The notes beneath the pieces were generated by a model. It saw nothing but the letters and a program-made list of their open reading frames with translations. It was not told the DNA's origin and ran no database searches. Source: Bacteroidales bacterium (GTDB lineage: Bacteria > Bacteroidota > Bacteroidia > Bacteroidales > FEN-979). Taken from it: 33,656 nucleotides of DNA. Where the stretch lies: the NCBI GenBank assembly GCA_014860625.1, contig JACZJJ010000108.1, positions 1-33,656 on the forward strand, in the 5' to 3' direction. This document shows, piece after piece, positions 17,966-26,277 of this stretch. The first letter of the stretch is position 1; every line of letters begins with the position of its first letter. Both the position numbers and the translations under genes were made by a program.

Positions 17966-17985
17966 AGCCGCCACATGTGGCGGCT
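17966..17985. promoter_or_regulatory. Perfect 20-bp palindrome between infC and rpmI
   Basis: AGCCGCCACATGTGGCGGCT is perfectly self-complementary and sits 26 bases upstream of the rpmI ATG, in the 77 bases separating infC from rpmI. In the operon transcript it can form a GC-rich hairpin. On the gene strand it is followed by CATGTTAAC, not a run of U, so it is unlikely to be a full terminator. Candidate roles are an attenuator, an L20-type translational control site, an mRNA-processing site or a small REP. Confidence 0.6.
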
Positions 17986-18016
17986 TTACTGTGTAGAGCC
18001 TAGCTTATGGCTGGTT

Positions 18017-18574
18017 TTACTTCTTTGGGGCGATGATCATGATCATCCGTTTGCCTTCGAGGCGTGGCATCTGTTCGATTTTTCCGTAGTCCACGACTCC
18101 CTGGGCAAATTTCAGGAGCATCAGCTCACCCTGGTCTTTATATATGATGGACCGTCCTTTAAAAAAGACGTCCACTTTAACCTTCGAACCATCCTGTAAA
18201 AACTTGATGGCATGATTCAGCTTGAAGTTGAAGTCGTGATCGTCTGTGTTCGGTCCCAGCCTGATCTCTTTCACCACCACTTTGGCCGTTTTGGCCTTCA
18301 TCTCTTTCTGCTTCTTCTTCAGTTCATAAAGGAATTTCTTGTAATCAATCACTTTACAAACAGGCGGGTTGGCTGTTGGGGAGATCTCAACAAGATCCAG
18401 CCCCAGGTTTTCAGCTATTGCCAAAGCATCTCTAAGATTGTAGATATCTGGTGTCACATTATCGCCTACCACACGAACAACAGGTGATTTGATTCTCTCA
18501 TTAATGAAATGAGGATCTTCCTTTTTCTGCGGCCTGCTGAAGCGCCGCCTTGGTCCATGATACGGTTTTGCTAT
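18017..18574 (-). CDS. infC: Translation initiation factor IF-3, probable AUA start
   Basis: 185 residues if started at the ATA codon 18574-18572; a GTG at 18472 would give only 151 residues and lose the conserved N-domain opening. The frame upstream of that GTG reads [17 protein letters not shown] then [13 protein letters not shown], clearly IF-3 N-terminus, and no in-frame ATG, GTG or TTG precedes it before the stop at 18589-18587. AGGAGGA (18588-18582) lies 8 bases before the ATA. The C-domain ([40 protein letters not shown]) is complete. IF-3 rejects non-standard start codons and start-site mismatches, so a rare start lets it repress its own synthesis, as with AUU in E. coli. thrS is upstream, rpmI and rplT downstream. 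Confidence 0.93.
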   Translation of the reverse strand: MAKPYHGPRRRFSRPQKKEDPHFINERIKSPVVRVVGDNVTPDIYNLRDALAIAENLGLDLVEISPTANPPVCKVIDYKKFLYELKKKQKEMKAKTAKVVVKEIRLGPNTDDHDFNFKLNHAIKFLQDGSKVKVDVFFKGRSIIYKDQGELMLLKFAQGVVDYGKIEQMPRLEGKRMIMIIAPKK

Positions 18575-18581
18575 TTTTAAT

Positions 18582-18588
18582 TCCTCCT
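18582..18588 (-). promoter_or_regulatory. Strong Shine-Dalgarno of infC
   Basis: AGGAGGA read on the minus strand, 8 bases from the ATA start codon. It decides the start of infC, and it stands out because the other genes in this window have no comparable site. Confidence 0.8.
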
Positions 18589-18600
18589 ATTAGTTAGTTT

Positions 18601-18669
18601 TCGTCCGTTATCCGTTATGGCCAGGCATGCCTGACCTTTACATCGTCCTTCGTCTTTCGTCCCTCGTTA
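18601..18669. repeat. Short repeats and an imperfect palindrome between thrS and infC
   Basis: 18643-18669 holds about four 7-bp units of TCGTCYY that overlap the thrS stop codon (18667-18669). 18601-18618 holds CGTTATC-type units. Between them 18619-18636 (GGCCAGGCATGCCTGACC) is an 18-bp palindrome with one G.T mismatch. No U tract follows, so it is not a clear terminator. Confidence 0.65.
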
Positions 18670-20607
18670 CAGGCCTCCCAACTCCACTTCCATCTCTTCA
18701 TTCACGCGTTTAATAAACTCCTCTACCTTTTCGGGGCCGAGATCTCCGTGCCCGTGTTTCCTCACAGAAACGGAGCCTTCGGTCGCCTCTCGTTCTCCAA
18801 CTACCAGCATGTAAGGGATTTTCATCAACTCAGCGTCGCGTATCTTCTTCCCTGCTTTTTCGTTGCGCTCGTCAACGAGGGCGCGAATTTCGGAATTATT
18901 CAGCAAATTTAAAACTTTTTTTGCATAGTCGTGGTATTTTTCGCTGATTGGCAGAACAATAGCCTGATCCGGAGCCAACCACAACGGGAAGTTTCCACCG
19001 GTATGTTCCAACAGCACAGCCACAAACCTCTCCATGGATCCAAACGGAGCCCGGTGAATCATAACCGGCCGGTGTTTGAGATTATCGGCTCCGATATATT
19101 CCAGTTCAAATCGCTCCGGAAGATTGTAGTCAACCTGGATGGTTCCAAGTTGCCACTTTCTGCCGATGGCATCCTTTACCATGAAGTCCATTTTAGGGCC
19201 ATAAAAAGCGGCTTCTCCGGGGACAATTACCGTATCCAGACCGCTCTCCTCCGCAACTTCGAGGATCGCCTGCTCGGCTTTCTCCCAGTTTTCGTCGGAA
19301 CCGATGTATTTCTCTATATTGGTCTGATCCCGAAGTGAAATTTGAACAATAAAATCATTGAAACTCAACGCCTTGAATATCAGCATGACAATCTCCATCA
19401 CCCCTTTGAATTCATCCTTCACCTGGTCGGGGGTGCAGAAGATATGGGCGTCGTCCTGAGTAAATCCCCTGACGCGGGTTAGTCCGTGCAGCTCGCCGCT
19501 CTGCTCATAACGGTATACGGTGCCGAATTCAGCCATGCGGATCGGCAGGTCTTTGTACGAGCGCGGTTTATGACTGTATATTTCGCAGTGGTGCGGACAG
19601 TTCATCGGCTTCAGGAAGAACTCCTCGCCGGGAATCGGTGTTGTGATGGGACGGAATGAACTCTCGCCATATTTCTGGTAATGGCCGGAAGTCTTGTAGA
19701 GTTCAACATTTCCGATGTGCGGACAAATCACCTGCTCGTAGCCCATCCGTTTCTGGGTGCGTTTGAGGAAAGCTTCCAGTTTTTCACGAAGCTGGGCTCC
19801 ACGGGGAAGCCAGAGGGGTAACCCCTGCCCTACCCGTTGAGAGAAGGTAAAGAGTTCCAGTTCTTTGCCCAGTTTCCGATGGTCACGTTTTTTCGCCTCT
19901 TCCAGCATCACCAGGTAATCGTCCAGCTCTTTCTGTTTTGGGAAAGTGATACCGTAGATCCGTGTCAGCTGTTTCCGGGTTTCGTCGCCACGCCAGTATG
20001 CTCCGGCAGTTGCGAGTAGTTTTACGGCCTTGATGACGCTGGTATCGGGCAGGTGGGGTCCGCGGCACAGGTCGGTGAAAAGTCCCGATTCGTAAAAGGT
20101 GATCTCGCCGTCTTCAAGGTCGTTGATCAGTTCAATTTTGTATTCGTCCCCTTTTTTGGTAAAATAGTCGAGGGCTTCGCTTTTTGTCTTCTCAATCCGG
20201 GTAAATTGCTGCTTCTCGCGGGCAAGTTCCTGAATTTTCTTCTCTATTTTGGGGAAGTCGTCAGATGATACAGGCTGCTCCCCGAAATCGATATCGTAGT
20301 AGAATCCGCTTTCAATATCGGGACCGATCCCGAATTTAGCACCAGGGTAGAGAATTTCAATGGCTTCTGCCATCAGGTGTGCGGAGGAGTGCCACATGGT
20401 GGCCTTGCCTTCCGTATCGTTCCAGGTAAGGAGCTTAACCGAAGCATCCTTGTTTATCGGGCGTGTGGCATCCCATACTTCCCCGTCCACCATCACTGAA
20501 AGGACATTGCGGGCCAGTCCTTCACTGATGCTTTTGGCAATCTCAAGTCCGGAAACCCCTTCCGGGTATTGTCTGACAGAATTGTCTGGTAAAGTAATAT
20601 TTAACAT
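18667..20607 (-). CDS. thrS: Threonyl-tRNA synthetase
   Basis: 646 residues, full length. Order: TGS domain (1-62), second editing (SAD) domain with [10 protein letters not shown] (His73, His77), class II core with [14 protein letters not shown], the zinc Cys in [13 protein letters not shown], motif 2 around [27 protein letters not shown] and motif 3 around [18 protein letters not shown], then an anticodon-binding domain ending in [11 protein letters not shown]. It charges tRNA-Thr and edits mischarged Ser. It heads thrS-infC-rpmI-rplT, the usual order in Bacteroidota. A perfect -7 box lies 27 bases upstream of the ATG. Its stop codon is inside a 7-bp repeat. Confidence 0.99.
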   Translation of the reverse strand: MLNITLPDNSVRQYPEGVSGLEIAKSISEGLARNVLSVMVDGEVWDATRPINKDASVKLLTWNDTEGKATMWHSSAHLMAEAIEILYPGAKFGIGPDIESGFYYDIDFGEQPVSSDDFPKIEKKIQELAREKQQFTRIEKTKSEALDYFTKKGDEYKIELINDLEDGEITFYESGLFTDLCRGPHLPDTSVIKAVKLLATAGAYWRGDETRKQLTRIYGITFPKQKELDDYLVMLEEAKKRDHRKLGKELELFTFSQRVGQGLPLWLPRGAQLREKLEAFLKRTQKRMGYEQVICPHIGNVELYKTSGHYQKYGESSFRPITTPIPGEEFFLKPMNCPHHCEIYSHKPRSYKDLPIRMAEFGTVYRYEQSGELHGLTRVRGFTQDDAHIFCTPDQVKDEFKGVMEIVMLIFKALSFNDFIVQISLRDQTNIEKYIGSDENWEKAEQAILEVAEESGLDTVIVPGEAAFYGPKMDFMVKDAIGRKWQLGTIQVDYNLPERFELEYIGADNLKHRPVMIHRAPFGSMERFVAVLLEHTGGNFPLWLAPDQAIVLPISEKYHDYAKKVLNLLNNSEIRALVDERNEKAGKKIRDAELMKIPYMLVVGEREATEGSVSVRKHGHGDLGPEKVEEFIKRVNEEMEVELGGL

Positions 20608-20634
20608 CGTGTATATCTAGTCGATTTCGGGCGG

Positions 20635-20642
20635 CAAAGGTA
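20635..20642 (-). promoter_or_regulatory. Putative -7 box (TACCTTTG) of thrS
   Basis: TACCTTTG on the minus strand fits TAnnTTTG exactly, 27 bases before the thrS ATG, implying a leader of about 20 bases. The -33 box is weak: TTTA or GTTT at 16-17 bases spacing. The 140-base divergent gap to the HdeD-like gene shows nothing else certain. Confidence 0.45.
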
Positions 20643-20747
20643 CAAATTTTCTTTGGGTTAAACACGACGTGAATACACAATTGCCTATCTTTACCCCCTT
20701 CAAGATGGTATAGCAATCAAGTCAAACAACAATAACCAATCAACACC

Positions 20748-21263
20748 ATGGAAAAACAAACAAACAAAAACTGGTACTGGTTCCTGATCAAGGGGATCAT
20801 CATGATCTTGTTGGCACTGCTGATATTCCAAAATCCCGGAGGCACCCTTCTGGCTATTGCCCTTTACATTGGAATTGGATTCCTCATTACGGGTCTGATC
20901 GTAATCTGGCAAGGTTTTGCCATCAAAAAGCTGGCTTCCAACTGGGGTTGGAGAGTCTTTGAGGGGATTATTGATATCATCCTGGGATTCATCCTGATCG
21001 CACACCCTGCGCTAACGGCGTCAATCATTCCTGTCGTTATCGGTTTCTGGGGCGCGATGTATGGCGTATACCTGGTGATAGACGGCATCTCTGGAGATGG
21101 AAACGGGTTGGTGAAATCCATTTCAGGAATTCTCATGCTGATCTTTTCCTTTATCATCATGTTCAATCCAGCTTTTGCCGGATTTACACTGGTGATTTGG
21201 GTTGGCGTTATCCTGCTGATTGGAGGCATTTACAACGTGATCGGATCGTTCAGCCTGAAGTAG
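20748..21263 (+). CDS. HdeD-like DUF308 membrane protein
   Basis: 171 residues with six hydrophobic helices in three hairpins, the DUF308/HdeD pattern: WFLIKGIIMILLALLIFQNPGGTL, ALYIGIGFLITGLIVIWQG, GWRVFEGIIDIILGFILIAHPALTA, VVIGFWGAMYGVYLVIDGI, SISGILMLIFSFIIMFNPAFAG and VIWVGVILLIGGIYNVIGSF. The repeated motif I..G......NP matches the internal duplication of the family. HdeD is linked to acid resistance in E. coli, but no biochemical activity is established. It is divergent from thrS and ends 3 bases before the stop of the next, convergent gene. Confidence 0.88.
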   Translation: MEKQTNKNWYWFLIKGIIMILLALLIFQNPGGTLLAIALYIGIGFLITGLIVIWQGFAIKKLASNWGWRVFEGIIDIILGFILIAHPALTASIIPVVIGFWGAMYGVYLVIDGISGDGNGLVKSISGILMLIFSFIIMFNPAFAGFTLVIWVGVILLIGGIYNVIGSFSLK

Positions 21264-21266
21264 GCA

Positions 21267-22019
21267 TCAGAAGTGAAACCCGATCTGGATCATATAGCGG
21301 AATCCCAGGCTGAACAGGTCTAGTTTTCCTTTCTCCACAAGGGTATTGCTCGTAAAAAGACTTCTGACAAACGGATATTTCTGCTTGATTTCATCAAGGA
21401 TCTCCTGATCGATTTTTTTGATCTCATCCGGATTCAATCCAACACCGTAACTAAGATCTCCTCCGTAATAACTGACGGAAGGACCGAACAATACCAGGTC
21501 GAGGGTAAACCGTTTCCAGAAGACAAACTGATAGCCCAGTTCAACTCCGAGGTTAAAGCAGTAAAACCGGCCCTTAATGTAAGCCCCGGTATCAACGGTT
21601 GTTTCCAGGATGTCGAGGTTATTTTTAAATGAATATCCATAAAAACTGGCATAAGGGGCTAAATAGAGTCCGTCGGGAATGGGGCGCCGGTTCCGTTTCA
21701 TCAGGTAAAACCGGTATTCGAGACCCACATTGATACCCCTTTTCTGGCGGCTGGTAACATTGACCAACCCGGCAATTGTGTCTTTAAACAGGGTGGGATA
21801 CTCCAGGTATCCCAATGCAATTGTAACGGATTGCCGAGGCCCGAGGATTCGTTCGTAACTAAGGGTCACATTGTTGAAACTCCACAACAGCATTGGAGTT
21901 AGGTTGAGTTTGATCACATTCCAGTGGATGGGCTCCGGCGCTTTGAAAAGGGTATCGTTCTTCCCTGCAAGCAACGTCAGGGGCAAAAGACAAAGAAGAA
22001 ACAGGCAGATGTGTTTCAT
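21267..22019 (-). CDS. Probable outer-membrane beta-barrel protein, unknown function
   Basis: 250 residues with a signal peptide ending near LLAGKND. The mature part is a string of amphipathic strands with aromatic girdles (NVTLSYERILGPRQSVTIALGYLEYP, GINVGLEYRFYLMKRNRRPIPDGLYLAPYASFYGYSF, FNLGVELGYQFVFWKRFTLDLVLFGPS) and ends in YMIQIGFHF, a C-terminal aromatic typical of barrels. The YERILGPRQS and GLYLAPYA motifs recall DUF3575-like proteins. An acidic and basic loop (NPDEIKKIDQEILDEIKQK, about 195-215) should be exposed. Single-gene unit, convergent with the HdeD-like gene and divergent from the AI-2E-type transporter. Confidence 0.75.
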   Translation of the reverse strand: MKHICLFLLCLLPLTLLAGKNDTLFKAPEPIHWNVIKLNLTPMLLWSFNNVTLSYERILGPRQSVTIALGYLEYPTLFKDTIAGLVNVTSRQKRGINVGLEYRFYLMKRNRRPIPDGLYLAPYASFYGYSFKNNLDILETTVDTGAYIKGRFYCFNLGVELGYQFVFWKRFTLDLVLFGPSVSYYGGDLSYGVGLNPDEIKKIDQEILDEIKQKYPFVRSLFTSNTLVEKGKLDLFSLGFRYMIQIGFHF

Positions 22020-22086
22020 GGAATCAAATTAATTTATTAGCACGATAGAATTTCTTCGACAGTAAAAGTAAGTAATTCTATTTTCA

Positions 22087-22094
22087 TACTTTTG
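22087..22094 (+). promoter_or_regulatory. Putative -7 box (TACTTTTG) of the AI-2E-family gene
   Basis: TACTTTTG fits TAnnTTTG and lies 21 bases before the ATG at 22116. No -33 TTTG at the expected spacing. The 96-base divergent gap holds no other clear signal. Confidence 0.4.
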
Positions 22095-22115
22095 GAATTA
22101 CAAATTCTATTGCCA

Positions 22116-23183
22116 ATGAACCATATCCCTCAGACAACCGGGAGTAAATTTCCGGCAGCAGTAACGGTTGCAGCTTTCATCATTATTTTAGCGGGCCTGA
22201 TGTATGCCGCTTCCTTTATTACACCAGTCCTGATAGCACTTTTTATCAGCATTATCTGTGCTGAACCCATCACCTGGTTGCAAAAGCACAAAGTCCCTCA
22301 AGGGATTGCATTAACAATTGTATTCATTTTTGTAGTTCTAGTTTTTTTTCTCTTTGGAGGGATCATTGGAAACTCTCTCTCCTCTTTCTCAGAGAATCTA
22401 CCAAAATACGAAGAGAACCTGAATGGCATCGGGGAATCTTTGCTTATGTTTCTCCAGGGAATGGGAATTGACTTTTCTGTTGATCAACTGTCGGGAGCCT
22501 TTGAACCGGCAAAAGTGATGAGCATCACAGGCGGAATACTGGGGCAGTTGAGCCTTTTAATGGGCAATGCTCTGACCATAGTTTTCCTGGCACTGTTCCT
22601 TTTGATGGAACTTGATTCAATTACAGAGAAGGTCGATGCGATCTACAAGGATTCCATTGGCTCTGTCAACTACCTGGATACGATTGGGAAAAGCATTCGC
22701 CATTACCTTTCGATAAAAACTACAACCAGCCTGATGACGGGAGTACTTGTATGGATCGGCCTTGCCATCCTGGGCCTCGATTATGCCATCATCTGGGCAC
22801 TGCTGGCATTTCTGTTGAATTATATCCCGAATTTCGGATCCATCATTGCAGCCATCCCTGCAGTTTTGTTTGCTATGATACAACTGGGATTTGGAGGGAC
22901 CTTATGGACCATTGGTATATTTGTAGTTGTAAACATGATCATAGGGTATGCTGTGGAACCAAAAATGATGGGCAAGGGAATGGGACTTTCCACTTTTGTG
23001 GTCTTTCTCTCATTGATTTTCTGGGGCTATATCCTTGGAACTACCGGCATGTTTCTATCTGTGCCATTGACTATGACCATCAAGATCATGCTGGAGCAGC
23101 ATCCCGATACAGCATGGATTGCTGTGCTTCTTGGCACCAAACAGGATGCCCGGGCTTTGATGGAGAAGAAAAAAGATGAATAA
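22116..23183 (+). CDS. AI-2E family (PerM-like) transporter
   Basis: 355 residues from the ATG at 22116 (MNHIPQTTGSK); the frame extends to a TTG at 22092, but that is inside the promoter-like box. Layout follows the family: two N-terminal helices (AAVTVAAFIIILAGLMYAASFITPVLIALFISIICAEPI), a third helix, an extracytoplasmic segment (about 95-150), then helices with the signature GLDYAIIWALLAFLLNYIPNFGSIIAAIPAVLFA and EPKMMGKGMGLSTFVVFLSLIFWGYILG. Members export diverse small molecules or act as Na+/H+ antiporters; the AI-2 role is proven for few. The substrate cannot be read here. An amide hydrolase gene begins 18 bases downstream, probably in the same transcript. Confidence 0.92.
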   Translation: MNHIPQTTGSKFPAAVTVAAFIIILAGLMYAASFITPVLIALFISIICAEPITWLQKHKVPQGIALTIVFIFVVLVFFLFGGIIGNSLSSFSENLPKYEENLNGIGESLLMFLQGMGIDFSVDQLSGAFEPAKVMSITGGILGQLSLLMGNALTIVFLALFLLMELDSITEKVDAIYKDSIGSVNYLDTIGKSIRHYLSIKTTTSLMTGVLVWIGLAILGLDYAIIWALLAFLLNYIPNFGSIIAAIPAVLFAMIQLGFGGTLWTIGIFVVVNMIIGYAVEPKMMGKGMGLSTFVVFLSLIFWGYILGTTGMFLSVPLTMTIKIMLEQHPDTAWIAVLLGTKQDARALMEKKKDE

Positions 23184-23201
23184 ATTAAAACAAACCACAT
23201 T

Positions 23202-24254
23202 ATGAACATCAAGAGAAAACAACCATTTGCTGGCCTGCTTATTGCATTGTTATGCGGTTTCCAGGTTTCTGAATCAACTGCCTGTACACGGGTGGTTTAT
23301 GAAGGTCCAAACGGAACGATTATCACTGCCCGGTCGATGGACTGGAAAGATGATATCCTCAGCAACATGTGGATCTTCCCACGAGGAATGGAGCGCAACG
23401 GGGAAGCCGGCCCTAGCTCTGTGACATGGAGGTCAAAATATGGAAGTGTGATCCTCTCCGGTTATGACATTTGCACAACCGATGGAATGAATGAAAAAGG
23501 TCTGGTAGCAAACCTGCTTTGGCTGGTTGAATCGGAATACCCTGAGTTTGACGGCACAAAGCCAGGGCTTACTGTCGCTGCATGGACACAATATGTACTG
23601 GACAATTTTCAGACTGTTGATGAAGCAGTTGCAGAATTGTCGAAAGAAAACTTTGTTGTCGTTACCAGCGATGTCCCAGGCAGCAACCGCCTGGCTACAC
23701 TGCATCTCGCTATCTCGGATACTCTGGGCGATAACGCCATTTTTGAATACATCAAAGGAAAGCTGGTAATCCATCATGACCGGTCTTACCAGGTGATGAC
23801 AAACTCCCCTACGTACGACAAACAGCTGGCGTTGGATGACTACTGGAAAGAGATTGGCGGAGCAACCTTTCTTCCTGGAACAAACAGGGCAGCCGACCGA
23901 TTTGCCAGGGCATCATTCTATGTTCATGCCATTCCTCAGACTGACAATATCAAAGAGGCTCTCGCCAGCATGTTTGGCGTGATCAGAAACTGCTCTGTTC
24001 CTTATGGAATTTCCACACCCGATCAGCCAAATATTTCAAGTACAAGATGGCGCAGTGTGGCTGACCAGAAAAACAAAACTTACTATTTTGAGAGTGCTCT
24101 AACTCCGAATATATTCTGGGTCGACCTGAATGGACTGGATTTTTCAGAAGGTTCTCCCACGAAGAAATTGTCCATTGCCCATGGCGAAGTTTATGCCGGC
24201 AATGTGGATAAGGATTTTAAAGATGCTCAGCCTTTCAGGTTTCTGGGACTTTAA
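23202..24254 (+). CDS. Periplasmic Ntn hydrolase, choloylglycine hydrolase / penicillin V acylase family
   Basis: 350 residues. A signal peptide precedes the nucleophile: cleavage after A27 would expose Cys28 (STA/CTRVVYEG), giving the free N-terminal Cys this family needs. Arg44 and Asp47 in TARSMDW keep the +16 and +19 spacing known from bile-salt hydrolase. Further family marks are GMNEKGLVANLLWL, MTNSPTYDKQ and TNRAADRFARASFY (the late Arg). The family hydrolyses linear amides such as conjugated bile salts, penicillin V or acyl-homoserine lactones; the substrate is unknown. It lies 18 bases after the AI-2E-family gene and its last 4 bases overlap the convergent barrel gene. Confidence 0.92.
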   Translation: MNIKRKQPFAGLLIALLCGFQVSESTACTRVVYEGPNGTIITARSMDWKDDILSNMWIFPRGMERNGEAGPSSVTWRSKYGSVILSGYDICTTDGMNEKGLVANLLWLVESEYPEFDGTKPGLTVAAWTQYVLDNFQTVDEAVAELSKENFVVVTSDVPGSNRLATLHLAISDTLGDNAIFEYIKGKLVIHHDRSYQVMTNSPTYDKQLALDDYWKEIGGATFLPGTNRAADRFARASFYVHAIPQTDNIKEALASMFGVIRNCSVPYGISTPDQPNISSTRWRSVADQKNKTYYFESALTPNIFWVDLNGLDFSEGSPTKKLSIAHGEVYAGNVDKDFKDAQPFRFLGL

Positions 24255-24904
24255 TAGACCATAAAACAGATCCCGATCCGGAGTCCCATCATTGAGAGGT
24301 AACCGGACTTCTCATCGATGGCCTGGATCTGGATTGAATTCGATGTCCATTTATAATTGAAAGCCACCAGGGCGGCTATACTTTTGTAATAACCGAATTT
24401 AACCAAAGCTCCAATTTCGGGGTTTAACGCAAAATCCCAGCGTTTTTCATAAAAATCGTACTCCTGGATTATCAGATGATGTTCCATGTAATCACCTCCG
24501 ATTCCCAATGAAATAAAAGGTGAGATCACGCTTGTTGGCTTAAACATATAGCCTGCTGTAATTTGGAAGGGTACCATCCAGGTAAAACGGTAGTTGGTAG
24601 CTGTGATTGCTGATCCATTATCTCCATAGTAGGTTTCATATCCGTATGCCTGGGACACGCGTTGCCAGGCAATATCAAACCCGGCATTGAATCCTTTGTC
24701 GATAAAATACTTACCGCCAAAACCCATACCTGCAGGACTCGGGCTCCCAACCCATTTATTAAAATCTCCCAGAGTAAAAGTGGTATTCCAGGTTACTGTG
24801 TAATACGCATGAGGCATCATACCTCCTGTAGGTTTGAGATCCTGGCTGAATATGGAGCTTGAAACAAGTAGAGCCATTCCGATGAACAGAGATATCTTCT
24901 TCAT
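24251..24904 (-). CDS. Outer-membrane beta-barrel protein
   Basis: 217 residues with a clear signal peptide (MKKISLFIGMALLVSSSIFSQ). The mature part is alternating strands and Gly/Tyr turns: TVTWNTTFTLGDFNKWVG, GMGFGGKYFIDKGFNAGFDIAWQRVS, QITAGYMFKPTSVISPFISLGIGGDY, LNPEIGALVKFGYYKSIAALVAFNYKW, ending LRIGICFMVY. This is the small OMP_b-brl barrel pattern of about eight strands. Function unknown. It is last in a three-gene minus-strand set with the DUF4136 lipoprotein (18-base gap) and another barrel, and its stop overlaps the stop of the amide hydrolase by 4 bases. Confidence 0.8.
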   Translation of the reverse strand: MKKISLFIGMALLVSSSIFSQDLKPTGGMMPHAYYTVTWNTTFTLGDFNKWVGSPSPAGMGFGGKYFIDKGFNAGFDIAWQRVSQAYGYETYYGDNGSAITATNYRFTWMVPFQITAGYMFKPTSVISPFISLGIGGDYMEHHLIIQEYDFYEKRWDFALNPEIGALVKFGYYKSIAALVAFNYKWTSNSIQIQAIDEKSGYLSMMGLRIGICFMVY

Positions 24905-24922
24905 AATTTCTTCTATTTCGAA

Positions 24923-25564
24923 TTAATTTGCAGTGGTCTTAACTTGCGGTGATTGAACGAAGGCCTGATCAATCGACTGCTTCACCTGATCCAGTGTATG
25001 ACCACCAGTAAGCAGAGCACGTATATAAGCAAACCATGCTATAGGAATTTTCTTATCCGGTGTGAGGTTGATAAAATCAGCCATATCGATGATAAGTGTG
25101 CCAGATGAGTAGGACGTGATATACGTTGGGTAATACGGATAGTAGTATCCATAATCGGGATAGCCCCAGTAACTTGGGTAATAATATCCGGGATATCCCC
25201 ACCACCAGCCCGGATAATAAACGGTAGTGTTGGTTGTTTTGATTACGGAGACCGTAATTCCAAGATCCGGTTTGTCATTATTTCCCACTTGCATGAACCC
25301 CCGGTTCTTCATATTCAGGATAATCTGGTCCAGCACTGCTTGCGCATCAGCATTGAGAATATGGCCACTGTCTTTGTTATCGATGTATGCAATGGAGTCA
25401 ACGATGGCAAAGGTGTGAAATTGATTGAAGTCTTTTTGTATGTCGACCTGAGTATATACAACCAGGTCCTCCTGCACACGGGTTACTCCCGGTGGATACT
25501 TGGAGCAGGAAAATAACAGTCCCAGCGATGCAATGATCATCAGTAAGGATAATTTCGTTTTCAT
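24923..25564 (-). CDS. DUF4136 lipoprotein with Tyr/Pro/Gly-rich segment
   Basis: 213 residues. Lipoprotein signal GLLFSCSK gives a lipid Cys near residue 20. The body follows DUF4136: DFNQFHTFAIVD, LNMKNRGFMQVGNNDKPDLGITVSV, then SGTLIIDMADFINLTPDKKIPIAWFAYIRALLTGG and an amphipathic end helix. Between them is a low-complexity stretch of about 35 residues dominated by Tyr, Pro, Gly and Trp (YYPGWWWGYPGYYYPS and on), seen in many members of this family. It should be attached to the envelope, perhaps with the barrels on either side. Function unknown. Confidence 0.85.
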   Translation of the reverse strand: MKTKLSLLMIIASLGLLFSCSKYPPGVTRVQEDLVVYTQVDIQKDFNQFHTFAIVDSIAYIDNKDSGHILNADAQAVLDQIILNMKNRGFMQVGNNDKPDLGITVSVIKTTNTTVYYPGWWWGYPGYYYPSYWGYPDYGYYYPYYPTYITSYSSGTLIIDMADFINLTPDKKIPIAWFAYIRALLTGGHTLDQVKQSIDQAFVQSPQVKTTAN

Positions 25565-25602
25565 ATTGTTATCTTTTAATTTTTAATTTCAGAAAAGATC
25601 AA

Positions 25603-26229
25603 TTAGTTTGTGACTCTTCCCAGTCTTAGTATCAAACCTCCGGATACCCCAAACTGAACCATTGTCCCGTATAGGGAAACACCGCCGCCTGAACCACCTG
25701 AACCAATTACAAAGGAGAATCCCGATCCCTGGATGGGCATAAAAAGCTGGCCCTGGAACCGAAAACCAAACCGTTTTCCAATATAAATTTTTACGCCACC
25801 ATTCACACCAATGGAAAAGAACCAAACATCGTCGTATTGCTCTTTTGGAGACATCACGCACGCGCCGGCATTCAATCCCACAAAAGGAGAGAATGTTTGA
25901 CTGATCCTGAAGTTATTGGTAAAACCACCATGGATGTAATTTATACTCAGTGGCACCTCCTGGTAAGGGTAATTGAAATAATTTAATTCAGCTTTGGTGT
26001 CGGTACGTGTGTAAATCAGGTCAATATCCATGGTTGGGCTGGTACCGATGCTTACCATTCCGCCATATTGGGCGTTGTCCTGGAATCTCACATACCCGCC
26101 AGAACCATTCATCCTGGATGGAACCATATAACCGCCAAATGGAGCGATTTCTACCGTTTGTGCAAATAATTCCAATTGGAGAAGAAGTATACATAAAATG
26201 AGTAATCTGATTTTCGTCATATGTATCAT
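25603..26229 (-). CDS. Outer-membrane beta-barrel protein
   Basis: 208 residues; Met1 at 26229 or Met4 at 26220 are both plausible, and the promoter 18 bases upstream of 26229 does not decide. A signal peptide (LLILCILLLQLELFAQ) leads into short amphipathic strands: VEIAPFGGYMVPSRM, YGGMVSIGTSPTMDIDLIYTRTD, FTNNFRISQTFSPFVGLNAGACVM, GVNGGVKIYIGKRFGFRFQGQLFMP and a C-terminal LRLGRVTN. A Gly/Ser loop (GSGGSGGGVS, about 176-185) is notable. It is the first gene of the set with DUF4136 and a second barrel. Function unknown. Confidence 0.78.
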   Translation of the reverse strand: MIHMTKIRLLILCILLLQLELFAQTVEIAPFGGYMVPSRMNGSGGYVRFQDNAQYGGMVSIGTSPTMDIDLIYTRTDTKAELNYFNYPYQEVPLSINYIHGGFTNNFRISQTFSPFVGLNAGACVMSPKEQYDDVWFFSIGVNGGVKIYIGKRFGFRFQGQLFMPIQGSGFSFVIGSGGSGGGVSLYGTMVQFGVSGGLILRLGRVTN

Positions 26230-26246
26230 TTTTTTAATAATGGATA

Positions 26247-26277
26247 CAAAGATAAGTCATTAATAGAAATGAACAAG
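26247..26277 (-). promoter_or_regulatory. Promoter of the barrel/DUF4136/barrel set
   Basis: Minus strand: -7 box TATCTTTG (26254-26247) and -33-like CTTG (26277-26274, one mismatch to TTTG) with a 19-base spacer, the best two-box match in the window. It ends 17 bases before the ATG at 26229. The -33 box shares its bases with the terminator stem of the gene upstream. Confidence 0.6.

Noticed and set aside
18472-18472. GTG at this position as the infC start
   Set aside because: It would remove about 34 residues, including the conserved [10 protein letters not shown], that read clearly as IF-3 upstream.
18619-18636. Palindrome after thrS as a rho-independent terminator
   Set aside because: No U tract on the gene strand, and infC follows in the conserved operon.
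20652-20693. TTTG ... TATCTTTA as a promoter for the HdeD-like gene
   Set aside because: The spacer is 30 bases and the -7 box has a mismatch, so it does not fit the expected form.
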